Source of the DNA: PHAA01 sp040217755
Lineage (GTDB): Bacteria > Bacillota > Syntrophomonadia > Syntrophomonadales > Syntrophomonadaceae
NCBI GenBank assembly: GCA_040217755.1
Contig: JBEHWJ010000075.1
Span: 1-10,410, forward strand
DNA: 10,410 nt
Direction: 5' to 3'
In this document: piece after piece, positions 1-6,508 of the stretch
Layout: every line of letters begins with the position of its first letter
Numbering within the stretch: position 1 is the stretch's first letter
Program-made: the position numbers and the translations under genes
Notes under the pieces: model-generated
What the model was told of the DNA's origin: nothing
The model's database searches: none
Seen by the model: only the letters and a program-made list of their open reading frames with translations

Positions 1-893
1 GGCCCGCCCAGGCGGAAGACCGCCCCACAGTTCTCACAGATCTGGGCATAGATGCCGTGGCGGATTGCCCACAGGATCTCGACCCAGGCCAGGGCGAGGA
101 AACTCTCGCTTTTGTACAGCGCGCTCACCTGCTTGCGGTGGGGACCGTCGCTGATCAACATTATCTCAGCGCCTGCCGAGCAGGTGCGATGGTGGAAGAT
201 CCCTTCCATATAGGTCTGCAGCCAGAGTAGATGGTATTGCCTGTCCACGGCCTCGAATTCATATTCCGCCTGGATGGCGGCCAAACGCTTATGTATATCC
301 GGATCATCAGGAATCTGAACCGAACCGGCCAGAACCTGTTGGCTCGGTTTCAGGTAGGTACGGGGACGCCGTTCGCCCACCCGGGGGACCAACCAATAGT
401 TCACCGCGGCATACAGACTGAGCAATTCGGCATCGGAATGGAAGAATGGCTTGGCGGTACGGTTGCGGGCCAACTTCGGTGGCATCCGGTAGGGTTCGTC
501 AGCACCCTGGTAGTCGAAGGTGATGGTGAATTCGATACCATCCACCTGGCGGAATTTCCAGCCCATCAAAAGTCCATCCTGAATGGGCCCAGGCTCAAGC
601 CCTGCACCTGCTTCCCCGGTCAAGGTCTCACTCTCTGTCCCAGCCCCGCTTTCCGGTCGGTCCCCATCCGCCAGGAGGTCCTTTTTTGCTTCTTCCCAAT
701 CAAATGGCCCCGGTTCCTTATCGATGGTGCAGAGGGCGGCTCCATCCTCCGCATCGATTTTCCAGGGCTGGTCCAAATGGCGCAGGAAATCGACAGCGGT
801 CGAAGTGGCATAAAACAGGGGAACGGTAACGGTCTTTCCCTCCACCGTCAATCTCTCCTCGTCATCGTAGAACGCCAGGCTGTACAATTTCAT
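1..893 (-). CDS. Hypothetical protein, 3' end off-window, with start of a C-terminal zinc knuckle
   Basis: The reverse strand reads openly for 297 codons from ATG at 893 and runs off the left edge, so the C-terminus is missing. I do not recognise the family. The N-terminus (MKLYSLAFYDDEERLTVEG) looks like a small soluble beta-rich domain. Residues 60-108 are acidic and Gly/Glu/Pro-rich, probably a linker. The later part is mixed alpha/beta with many aromatic residues, and residues 286-289 form a CENC motif followed by GAVFRLGG, the usual first half of a C-x2-C zinc ribbon whose second half would be off-window. No signal peptide or membrane segment is seen. In-frame ATGs at 908 and 905 are possible, but GGAAGG lies just before 893 and none precedes the other two, so I chose 893. 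The gene diverges from the CHC2/helicase pair, which suggests a mobile-element accessory protein. That role is inference; the reading frame itself is well supported by length and codon use. Confidence 0.75.
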   Translation of the reverse strand, partial: MKLYSLAFYDDEERLTVEGKTVTVPLFYATSTAVDFLRHLDQPWKIDAEDGAALCTIDKEPGPFDWEEAKKDLLADGDRPESGAGTESETLTGEAGAGLEPGPIQDGLLMGWKFRQVDGIEFTITFDYQGADEPYRMPPKLARNRTAKPFFHSDAELLSLYAAVNYWLVPRVGERRPRTYLKPSQQVLAGSVQIPDDPDIHKRLAAIQAEYEFEAVDRQYHLLWLQTYMEGIFHHRTCSAGAEIMLISDGPHRKQVSALYKSESFLALAWVEILWAIRHGIYAQICENCGAVFRLGG

Positions 894-913
894 CCTTCCT
901 TCCATCATAATTG

Positions 914-976
914 GTCAAACGCGGCCCCTACAAAATTTAGCCACCTCAAACCCAGGCCGGGCCGAAGTCAAACGCG
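914..976. repeat. Pair of 10-bp direct repeats GTCAAACGCG in the divergent gap
   Basis: GTCAAACGCG occurs at 914-923 and again at 967-976, 53 bases apart in the same orientation. The core GTCAAA also appears inverted (TTTGAC) at 995-1000, next to the promoter patch. Repeated sites in a divergent intergenic region could be operator half-sites for a regulator of one or both transcripts. The repetition is directly visible; the operator role is inference. Confidence 0.4.
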
Positions 977-985
977 ATGTCTGAT

Positions 986-1014
986 TTGATGAAATTTGAC
1001 CTAGCCCTTATTAT
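986..1014 (+). promoter_or_regulatory. Probable sigma-A promoter for the CHC2/helicase pair
   Basis: TTGATG at 986-991 and TATTAT at 1009-1014 are separated by 17 bases, matching the vegetative promoter consensus at 4/6 and 5/6 positions. The start of transcription would be near 1021, leaving a leader of about 67 bases before the chosen ATG at 1088. This also argues against the in-frame ATG at 1022 as the translation start. Confidence 0.5.
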
Positions 1015-1038
1015 ATAGTCAATGGTAAATGACGACAA
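1010..1038 (-). promoter_or_regulatory. Probable sigma-A promoter for the leftward gene, overlapping the forward one
   Basis: On the reverse strand TTGTCG (1038-1033) and a perfect TATAAT (1015-1010) are 17 bases apart. The -10 hexamer covers five of the six bases of the forward promoter's -10, so polymerase could bind in only one direction at a time. The leader to the ATG at 893 would be about 110 bases. Confidence 0.45.
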
Positions 1039-1087
1039 GTACGAGCCTGCCGGAGACCGCCCCCCGGCAGAGGAAGGAGGAGAGCGT

Positions 1088-1684
1088 ATGGCGGGCAGTA
1101 CCCTGATCGAAAATATTAAAAACCGGATCGACATCCAAGCGGTATTCACCCATTGTTTCCCCGGCCGCCGGCTGGTGAAACGCGGTCATCGCTGGTGGGC
1201 CTGCTGCCCGGTCCATGAAGAGAAGAACCCTTCCTTCTGCCTGGACGGTTCCCGCCAGAGATTCCGTTGTTTTGGCTGTCAAGTCCATGGTGACGGCATC
1301 GACCTGTATGCGCTGGGGCAGGGCCTGAGTAACCGGGAAGCCATCCGACAGTTGGCCGCCCGGCTGAGCCTCGATCCCAAGGCCAGCCCGGAAGAGCTCC
1401 AGGCAGGCCGGGCCGCCCGGCAGTGGCAAAGACACCGCAGCCGCATTGAAGCCGACATCAGCCCGGTGGTAGAAAAAGCCCGGCTGGAATGCCGGGAGCT
1501 GGAGAGCTGGATGCATCTCTTTATCAAACACATCTACAGCGAGGAAGACCTGGGCCGTCCCGGACCGGTATGGGCCCTGCAGAACCTGACCTACATCGAG
1601 CATCTGAACGACTTGTTCCTGCAGGGTCCGGCCGAGCAACTGGAAGCGGTCTTGGGCCTAAGGAGGTGGAAAGCATGGCAATAG
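1088..1684 (+). CDS. CHC2 zinc-finger protein (primase-type zinc-binding domain only)
   Basis: This 198-residue protein carries the zinc domain found at the N-terminus of DnaG-type primases. Ligands C40, H43, C61 and C64 are spaced C-x2-H-x17-C-x2-C, and the flanking pattern (NPSF at 47-50, FRCFGC at 59-64, GDGIDL at 68-73) is typical of CHC2 fingers that contact single-stranded template DNA. Residues 100-198 are helical and charged, with no TOPRIM or other catalytic primase domain. The protein is thus far shorter than DnaG (about 600 residues). I chose ATG 1088 because AAGGAGG lies at 1074-1080, seven bases upstream; an in-frame ATG at 1022 has no ribosome binding site and sits at the predicted transcription start. 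The gene overlaps the next by 10 bases, so translation is probably coupled. Its likely job is to help replicate the resident mobile element, as template-binding partner of the neighbouring helicase. Domain identity is sure; the partnership is inferred from context. Confidence 0.88.
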   Translation: MAGSTLIENIKNRIDIQAVFTHCFPGRRLVKRGHRWWACCPVHEEKNPSFCLDGSRQRFRCFGCQVHGDGIDLYALGQGLSNREAIRQLAARLSLDPKASPEELQAGRAARQWQRHRSRIEADISPVVEKARLECRELESWMHLFIKHIYSEEDLGRPGPVWALQNLTYIEHLNDLFLQGPAEQLEAVLGLRRWKAWQ

Positions 1685-3279
1685 GCTGGAGCCAGGCTCT
1701 AAAGGCCCTGTCCCCAGAGGAGCGGGAGGAGTTGATGAGCCTGGCCGGGTATATCAAAAGGCCCGGGGAAAATAAAGCGCCCGGGGAAAATAAGGCGACC
1801 GGGAAGAATAAAGCGACCGGGAAAAATGAAAGGGCCATTAAAAATGAAGCAACCGGGATTAATTCTGCTCCCGTCAAGGCTTTCGCCCTCACCGACCTGG
1901 GTAACGCGGAGCGGTTCGTCCACCAGCACCGGGAGAACGTTCGTTACTGTGCGGTCAACCGCTGCTGGTCGATCTGGAATGGCCGATACTGGCAGGAGGA
2001 TATCACCGAGCAGATTTACCACCTGGCCCGCGGCACCATCCGCGATATCCCCAAGGAAGCCGAATTACCCACTGCTGACGGTGCGCGGCAGTCGGCGGTG
2101 TTTAAATGGGCGACTCGCTCGGAAGGCCGGGAACGGGTGCGGGCCATGGTGGAACTGGCCCAATCCGACCTGGCGGTAGCCATCCGGCCCGACCGGTTCG
2201 ACCAGGATCCCTGGCTGCTGAACTGCCGCAACGGTACCCTCAACCTGAAGACCGGCATCCTGCAGCCCCAACGGCGCCAGGATTATATCTCCAAGCTGGC
2301 TCCGGTGGACTTCGATCCGCAGGCAGACTGCCCCACCTGGGACCGATTTCTGGCTTGCATCTTCGCCCATCGCCGCAGCCTGATCGATTATGTGCGGAGG
2401 GTATGTGGTTATTGCCTGACCGGCAACACCGACGAACAGGATTTTTATTTCCTGTACGGCAGCGGGGCCAATGGCAAGAGTACCCTGGTCAAAACCCTGA
2501 TGGCCCTGCTGGGCAGCGATTACGCCCGGCAAGCCTCATCGGGCGCCTTGTCCGCCCGCTACAGCGAATCCATCGGGGAAGACGTCGCGGTCCTGCAGGG
2601 GGCCCGCCTGGTGGCGGCGGTAGAGATGGGCGAAGGGCGCAAACTGGCCGAAAGCCTGGTCAAACAGCTGACCGGCGGGGACCGGGTGCGGGCCCGGCGC
2701 CTCTATGCCAACAGCTTCGAGTTCGTACCCACCTTCAAGGTACTCTTGGCCTCCAACCATAAGCCGGGTATCTCCGGGACCGACGACGGCATCTGGAGGC
2801 GGATAAAGATGATCCCCTTCACGGTAGCGGTGCCGGAGGCGCAGCAGGACCGCGGTCTGTTCGAAAAACTGCAGGCCGAGCTGCCCGGTATCCTCAACTG
2901 GTGCCTGGCTGGTTGTTTGGATTGGCAGCGGCAGGGCCTCAATCCCCCCGCCGAGGTGAAGCGGGCCACCAACGGCTACCGGGAGGATTCCGACCTCATC
3001 GCCGCCTTTTTGGAGGAACAGGTGAATTTTGATAATCCGCAAGCCCGTATCCAGGCCCGGACCCTCTATGAAAGCTATCAGAGATGGGCGGAGGGGGCTG
3101 GGGAACGCCCTTTAAGTATGCGCCGCTTCAATGACCGCCTCCGGGAAAGGGGATACTATACCGTGGCCGGCACCGACAACCGCAAGTTTTGGCAAGGTAT
3201 CGGTCTGCTGTCCGAATCGGCTGACTGGAGCGACATCAGACGCGAGATCGAACCGGGTCAGGATTATCCAAGTACCTAA
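1675..3279 (+). CDS. D5/P4-type phage or plasmid replication helicase (SF3, 'primase' family)
   Basis: A 534-residue SF3 helicase of the D5_N / phage-plasmid primase P4 C-terminal family. It is expected to unwind replication forks of phages, plasmids and integrative elements as a hexameric ATPase. Walker A is GSGANGKST (262-270), a Walker B-like strand with an acidic residue is VAAVEM (313-318), and motif C is LLASNHKP (357-364), followed by the usual DDGIWRRI (370-377) with candidate arginine finger. Residues about 70-240 fit the D5_N domain (for example the NGTLNLKTG stretch at 186-194). The family's frequent N-terminal primase domain is absent: the first 65 residues are a short helix and a Lys/Asn-rich repeat linker. 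The C-terminal 100 residues resemble a winged-helix tail. Start 1675 is preceded by AAGGAGGTGG at 1660-1669; the longer frame back to 1489 lies inside the CHC2 gene and is rejected. The stop codon sits at the edge of a perfect inverted repeat. Family call is secure. Confidence 0.92.
   Translation: MAIGWSQALKALSPEEREELMSLAGYIKRPGENKAPGENKATGKNKATGKNERAIKNEATGINSAPVKAFALTDLGNAERFVHQHRENVRYCAVNRCWSIWNGRYWQEDITEQIYHLARGTIRDIPKEAELPTADGARQSAVFKWATRSEGRERVRAMVELAQSDLAVAIRPDRFDQDPWLLNCRNGTLNLKTGILQPQRRQDYISKLAPVDFDPQADCPTWDRFLACIFAHRRSLIDYVRRVCGYCLTGNTDEQDFYFLYGSGANGKSTLVKTLMALLGSDYARQASSGALSARYSESIGEDVAVLQGARLVAAVEMGEGRKLAESLVKQLTGGDRVRARRLYANSFEFVPTFKVLLASNHKPGISGTDDGIWRRIKMIPFTVAVPEAQQDRGLFEKLQAELPGILNWCLAGCLDWQRQGLNPPAEVKRATNGYREDSDLIAAFLEEQVNFDNPQARIQARTLYESYQRWAEGAGERPLSMRRFNDRLRERGYYTVAGTDNRKFWQGIGLLSESADWSDIRREIEPGQDYPST
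1765..1854 (+). repeat. Five tandem 18-bp repeats within the helicase gene
   Basis: Units at 1765-1782, 1783-1800, 1801-1818, 1819-1836 and 1837-1854 encode GENKAP, GENKAT, GKNKAT, GKNERA and IKNEAT, followed by a partial unit GIN. The frame is kept in every copy and divergence grows from left to right, as expected of replication-slippage expansion of a flexible basic linker between the N-terminal helix and the D5_N domain. Confidence 0.85.
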
Positions 3280-3346
3280 ATGACCCCTTTTCAGAAACTT
3301 TCTCTATATAACATTTTACTTTTAGAGTTTTAAAAAAGGGGTCATT
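3279..3346. repeat. Perfect 13-bp inverted repeat overlapping the helicase stop codon
   Basis: AATGACCCCTTTT (3279-3291) is exactly complementary to AAAAGGGGTCATT (3334-3346) across a 42-base AT-rich loop. A second pairing, AAACT (3295-3299) with AGTTT (3326-3330), would extend the stem inward after a small internal loop. The last A of the helicase stop codon is the first base of the left arm. No U tract follows the right arm, so this is not a classical intrinsic terminator, though it may stop or protect the transcript's 3' end. It could also be a remnant of a small hairpin element. Confidence 0.6.
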
Positions 3347-3366
3347 AGAGTAATTAAGTAACCTTT

Positions 3367-3387
3367 AGGGAAGAGTTCGAGTCCCTT
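3367..3387 (+). other. tRNA T-arm-like sequence, possible attachment-site remnant
   Basis: The segment contains TTCGAGT (3376-3382), the standard T-loop sequence, flanked by AAGAG and CCCTT, which pair at four of five positions. No complete tRNA surrounds it: I see no anticodon arm upstream and no CCA end downstream. Integrative elements often end at tRNA 3' fragments, and this one lies just beyond the replication gene pair, in an AT-rich gap before unrelated genes. The match is short and could be chance; the same bases also form a plain 5-bp hairpin (AGGGA 3367-3371 with TCCCT 3382-3386). Confidence 0.25.
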
Positions 3388-3437
3388 TATGGATCCCCCG
3401 ATTTCGTTGCCATCAAGGTCGAAGAGACCGGAAGGAA

Positions 3438-3467
3438 TTGCCGGGCATTTATAGGTTGGGCTACAAT
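3438..3467 (+). promoter_or_regulatory. Probable sigma-A promoter of the CYTH-CHAD gene
   Basis: TTGCCG (3438-3443) and TACAAT (3462-3467) are 18 bases apart, matching consensus at 4/6 and 5/6 positions. Transcription would begin near 3474, giving a short leader to the ATG at 3508 with GGGAGG at 3493-3498. It separates this gene from the upstream mobile-element genes as an independent unit. Confidence 0.55.
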
Positions 3468-3507
3468 TAAGCTATCATCAAGTGAAATAATTGGGAGGTA
3501 CTGGAGC

Positions 3508-5025
3508 ATGAGCGGACCGCAGGAGGTAGAGCTGAAACTGAGGCTGGCCGATGCCAGCGATTACCCCAAGTTAGCCAACGATCATCTTGGGTTGGGCCAG
3601 TTCAACATCGAACAGGTCAGGGTCAACCATTATGCAACCACCTATTATGACACCTCCGGGCGGAATCTATATCAAAACGGCTACACCTACCGGATCAGGA
3701 AAGCCGCCGACAGCTGCACCGCTACGGTCAAGGACCAGGGTACTCAGGGCGGCGGCTTGTCCGTGCGGGGGGAGTGGAACATCAAGCTGGACAGCCCGGT
3801 GCCCAGTATCGAGCCTTTCTCCAGCTTGCCGATAGGGAGCCGCTTGGCTTCCATCGTGGGGGAGCAGCAACTGTTGCCGCTGTTCCGGACCGATTTTCAG
3901 AGGACCGCCATCGACCTGCGTACCGACAGCAGCCTGATCGAGCTGGCCGCCGACCAGGGGAGCATCGACACCGACCAGGCCACCGCCCCCATCTGCGAGG
4001 TAGAGCTGGAGCTGAAGGACGGCCTGGCAGTGGAACTGCTCAAAGTCGGAGCGATACTGGCGGAAAGCTATCCGCTGCTGGTGGAAGAGAAGAGCAAATA
4101 TGCCCGCGGCCTGGAATTGCTGGGCCTGCCCTGGCCGGAGGGGGGCGAGCGGCCGGAGCTCAACGTGGAGGACAGTATCGGCACCGCCATCCGCTCCCAG
4201 GGTATCTTCTATCTGCAGGAGATTTTGGCCGGGCAGGAAAAATTCCTGGCCCAACCGGGAGACCCGGAGACCGTCCACCAGCTAAGGGTCAAGACCCGCC
4301 ATCTGCGTTCCTGGCTGGCGTTTTTCAAGCCGGTCCTGCAAGCCGACCGCTATGCCGACTTGACCGGCCTCCTGAAAGAGTTTGCCGGCCGTTTGGGTTA
4401 CATCCGGGAGCTGGACGTACTGGCCCAGGTTTGGCAGGAGGTTATCCATTCCCATCCCGATTTGCTGGCGGGGGCCGTCCAGTTGAGCCAGAGATTGGCG
4501 GCGGAGCGGGAGCAGGAACAGGCCGCGGTATACCAGCAGTTGGCCGCCGGGGCCTCCACCCCGGGGTTATTGCGGGTATGGGCCGGCTTGCTGGAGGGAT
4601 CTTGGGATGAACCAGGGCCGGCCAGCCAGCCCCTGCAGTCCTATCTCCGGCCGCGTTTGCGCAAATGGCGGCGACGCCTGGTGAAGGGGATCAAGAGGAC
4701 CGACTTCGGCGAACTGCAATCAGTCCATGCCCTGCGTATTCAGGCCAAAAAGCTGCGTTACGTGCTGCAGACCCTGGACCCGGTGGTGAGCAAGCGATAT
4801 CGCCGCCGGTTGCCGGCGGTCAAAGCGATGCAGGAGCAACTGGGTCTGATCTGTGACGCCCAGCGTAATGTGGCTATCATCCAGGCCTTGACCAGCGGGC
4901 GCAAAAACAGCGCCCTGCAGTATGAAAGCGGGATATTGACCGGCTTCCTGCTCTGCCAGGCGGCTGCTCTGGCCCAGGGCTGGGGGAAAACCCCGGCCGA
5001 TCTGAAGCCGCGCTCTAAAACATAA
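3508..5025 (+). CDS. CYTH-CHAD domain protein (probable inorganic triphosphatase / polyphosphate-binding)
   Basis: A 505-residue cytosolic protein with two recognisable domains. The CYTH domain (about 1-208) opens with the ExExK signature (E6, E8, K10) and continues with YYDT (46-49), RIRK (62-65), EVELELK (164-170) and EEKSKYARG (193-201), the acidic and basic residues that line the triphosphate tunnel and bind metal and phosphate. The CHAD domain (about 220-490) is helical and His/Arg/Lys-rich, with the two characteristic repeats VHQLRVKTRHLRSWL (256-270) and VHALRIQAKKLRYVL (406-420). CHAD domains bind polyphosphate; CYTH-CHAD proteins such as E. coli YgiF cleave inorganic tripolyphosphate. 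Length matches full-size CYTH-CHAD proteins, and all key residues looked for are present. GGGAGG lies nine bases before the ATG. It heads a same-strand row with the HD protein and the YgjP-like protein. Domain assignment is sure; the substrate is inferred from the family. Confidence 0.92.
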   Translation: MSGPQEVELKLRLADASDYPKLANDHLGLGQFNIEQVRVNHYATTYYDTSGRNLYQNGYTYRIRKAADSCTATVKDQGTQGGGLSVRGEWNIKLDSPVPSIEPFSSLPIGSRLASIVGEQQLLPLFRTDFQRTAIDLRTDSSLIELAADQGSIDTDQATAPICEVELELKDGLAVELLKVGAILAESYPLLVEEKSKYARGLELLGLPWPEGGERPELNVEDSIGTAIRSQGIFYLQEILAGQEKFLAQPGDPETVHQLRVKTRHLRSWLAFFKPVLQADRYADLTGLLKEFAGRLGYIRELDVLAQVWQEVIHSHPDLLAGAVQLSQRLAAEREQEQAAVYQQLAAGASTPGLLRVWAGLLEGSWDEPGPASQPLQSYLRPRLRKWRRRLVKGIKRTDFGELQSVHALRIQAKKLRYVLQTLDPVVSKRYRRRLPAVKAMQEQLGLICDAQRNVAIIQALTSGRKNSALQYESGILTGFLLCQAAALAQGWGKTPADLKPRSKT

Positions 5026-5098
5026 AAAATTCTGCCGGCCGCCATATGCCGGTCGGGGCTATACCAATATGAGGCTGCGGCTGAAAGCATCCCGGGCC

Positions 5099-5112
5099 GG
5101 TTGAAGTCAACC
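5099..5112. promoter_or_regulatory. Short dyad upstream of the HD gene, possible operator
   Basis: GGTTGA and TCAACC form a perfect 6-bp inverted repeat around AG, about 40 bases before the HD gene's ATG. The two-base centre is too small for an RNA loop, so a protein-binding site is the more natural reading. A weaker hairpin (CCGGC with GCCGG) lies shortly after the CYTH-CHAD stop codon. Function is guesswork. Confidence 0.3.
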
Positions 5113-5150
5113 CCAGCGCAGACCCAGTTGTCTTTGTTGAGGAGATATTT

Positions 5151-6497
5151 ATGGTCGATAAGGACGGCCGCGATTTCGCGGAGAGAAATTTGCTCATACC
5201 GCTGTGTGCTTTGGCCGACAGCGGCGCCCAACCCGCCGGGTTGGATATCGCTTCCCTGTGTAAACAGATAGAGGCAGCTGGGATGAGGAGCGAGTATTTT
5301 TTTTATAACCCGGCCAACCGACAGGCCCCTTATTCCTATTGGCGCGGGCCGGTTTTGCTCGAATTTCCGAACTTGGAGGGCAGGATCATTTCCATCAAGG
5401 CCATCGCCAACCGCCTGGAGGGGGAGATCAACGCCAGTGTGGCCTGCCGGGATTTCGACCGATTCCTGGACCTGGTCGACGCCCGCCTGGCGCCCGAGTT
5501 ATTTATGGAGGTTTTCGGCACCGTCCCCGACCGCGACAAGTTCCGCCTGTTCGAGCGGTTGTGGCGCTTCAACCCCTACGCCACTGATGTCTTTCCTGAT
5601 GACTTCGCCCGCCGGGCCTACCGATACCGGGGAGTGACCGACCAATTGCCGCCCGCCGCTGCCGATGGCCGGGTGCGGGTCTACCTCGGGGCCGACGCCG
5701 GGGCGGGACCGCAGGAGACGCAGGTTTGGACCACCGATATCAACCGGGCTTTGATGGCCGCCGGTACCATCCCGGCTGCCCCGGTGTTCCAGGGACGGGT
5801 TCGCCGCGATCACCTCATCCCCGGCGATGGCGGCCGGTCCGACCGGGAAGTGCTGGTAAAACCGAGTCTGCTGGAAGAGATACGACGTATGAACCTGATT
5901 GACCTGGCTGATTTCGAAGGTGAAATGGAAGCCGCCGGGATAATGGCCCAGTACCGGCGCCGGGCCGGCCAGATAAAACCCGGCTGGTTCCACAAACCGG
6001 CGGGCATCCATGGTGCCGGTCACACCCGCCGGGTATTAATGCTGAGCCTGCTGCTGGCCCATCTGGAGAAACTCAACCGGGCGGACCGGGACCTCCTGGC
6101 CGGGGTGGCCGTATACCATGACATTGGCCGGGACAACGATGGCTATGACCCCGGGCATGGCCAGGCCAGCTATGCCCGTACCCGCAAGGAACGGTTGGTG
6201 CCGTGGTCCGATAAAGGGGAAGAGGAAGTTTTCCGTTTCGTGGTCGAGAATCACGACCTGCCCGACAGCAAGGCTTACCAGCGGGTGCAAGGCTATGAAG
6301 CCAGGGATGTGGACCGGACTTTGCGGCTCTATGCAACCTTCAAGGACGCCGACGGGCTGGACCGGGTCCGCCTGGGCGATCTCAATCCCGATTACCTGCG
6401 TACCGCTTCCGCCCCGCGTCTCCTGCTGGTCGCCTATCAGCTCTATTGCCAACCCGATTGGCTGGAGCAAAGAACCAGGGCCCCGGCAGATGATTGA
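5151..6497 (+). CDS. HD-domain phosphohydrolase with an uncharacterised, ART-like N-terminal region
   Basis: A 448-residue soluble protein. The C-terminal third is an HD-superfamily metal-dependent phosphohydrolase: H287 and H291 in HGAGHTRRV, the H323-D324 pair in VYHDIGRD, H336, H368-D369 in ENHD, and D399/D401 in DADGLDRVR, all in the order expected for the family. Its substrate cannot be read from sequence; HD enzymes cleave phosphate esters of nucleotides and related molecules. The first 280 residues match no family I know with certainty. Residues 159-236 show YRGV, then WTTDINRA, then DREVLV, an arrangement reminiscent of the R / STS / ExE blocks of ADP-ribosyltransferases, but this is pattern reading only. 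GAGGAG lies six bases before the ATG. The gene follows CYTH-CHAD by 125 bases and may share its transcript, which would fit a role in nucleotide or phosphate chemistry. HD call strong, N-terminal call weak. Confidence 0.82.
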   Translation: MVDKDGRDFAERNLLIPLCALADSGAQPAGLDIASLCKQIEAAGMRSEYFFYNPANRQAPYSYWRGPVLLEFPNLEGRIISIKAIANRLEGEINASVACRDFDRFLDLVDARLAPELFMEVFGTVPDRDKFRLFERLWRFNPYATDVFPDDFARRAYRYRGVTDQLPPAAADGRVRVYLGADAGAGPQETQVWTTDINRALMAAGTIPAAPVFQGRVRRDHLIPGDGGRSDREVLVKPSLLEEIRRMNLIDLADFEGEMEAAGIMAQYRRRAGQIKPGWFHKPAGIHGAGHTRRVLMLSLLLAHLEKLNRADRDLLAGVAVYHDIGRDNDGYDPGHGQASYARTRKERLVPWSDKGEEEVFRFVVENHDLPDSKAYQRVQGYEARDVDRTLRLYATFKDADGLDRVRLGDLNPDYLRTASAPRLLLVAYQLYCQPDWLEQRTRAPADD

Positions 6498-6508
6498 AGC
6501 AATTGGGG

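Noticed and set aside
231..989. Plus-strand open frame of 252 codons opposite the leftmost gene
   Set aside because: Its composition and lack of any motif mark it as the antisense shadow of the minus-strand gene, which has a plausible start, ribosome binding site and zinc knuckle.
1022..1087. Extended start of the CHC2 protein at ATG 1022
   Set aside because: It falls at the predicted transcription start, has no ribosome binding site, and ATG 1088 has AAGGAGG at ideal spacing.
1489..1674. Longer N-terminus for the SF3 helicase, starting at ATG 1489
   Set aside because: This part lies inside the CHC2 gene in another frame, and a strong ribosome binding site directly precedes ATG 1675.
2065..2532. 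Antisense open frames across the helicase gene
   Set aside because: Long reverse frames are common in GC-rich coding DNA, and the helicase motifs fix the true strand and frame.
3367..3400. Complete tRNA gene in the gap after the helicase
   Set aside because: Only a T-arm-like piece is present; no D or anticodon arm and no acceptor partner could be drawn.
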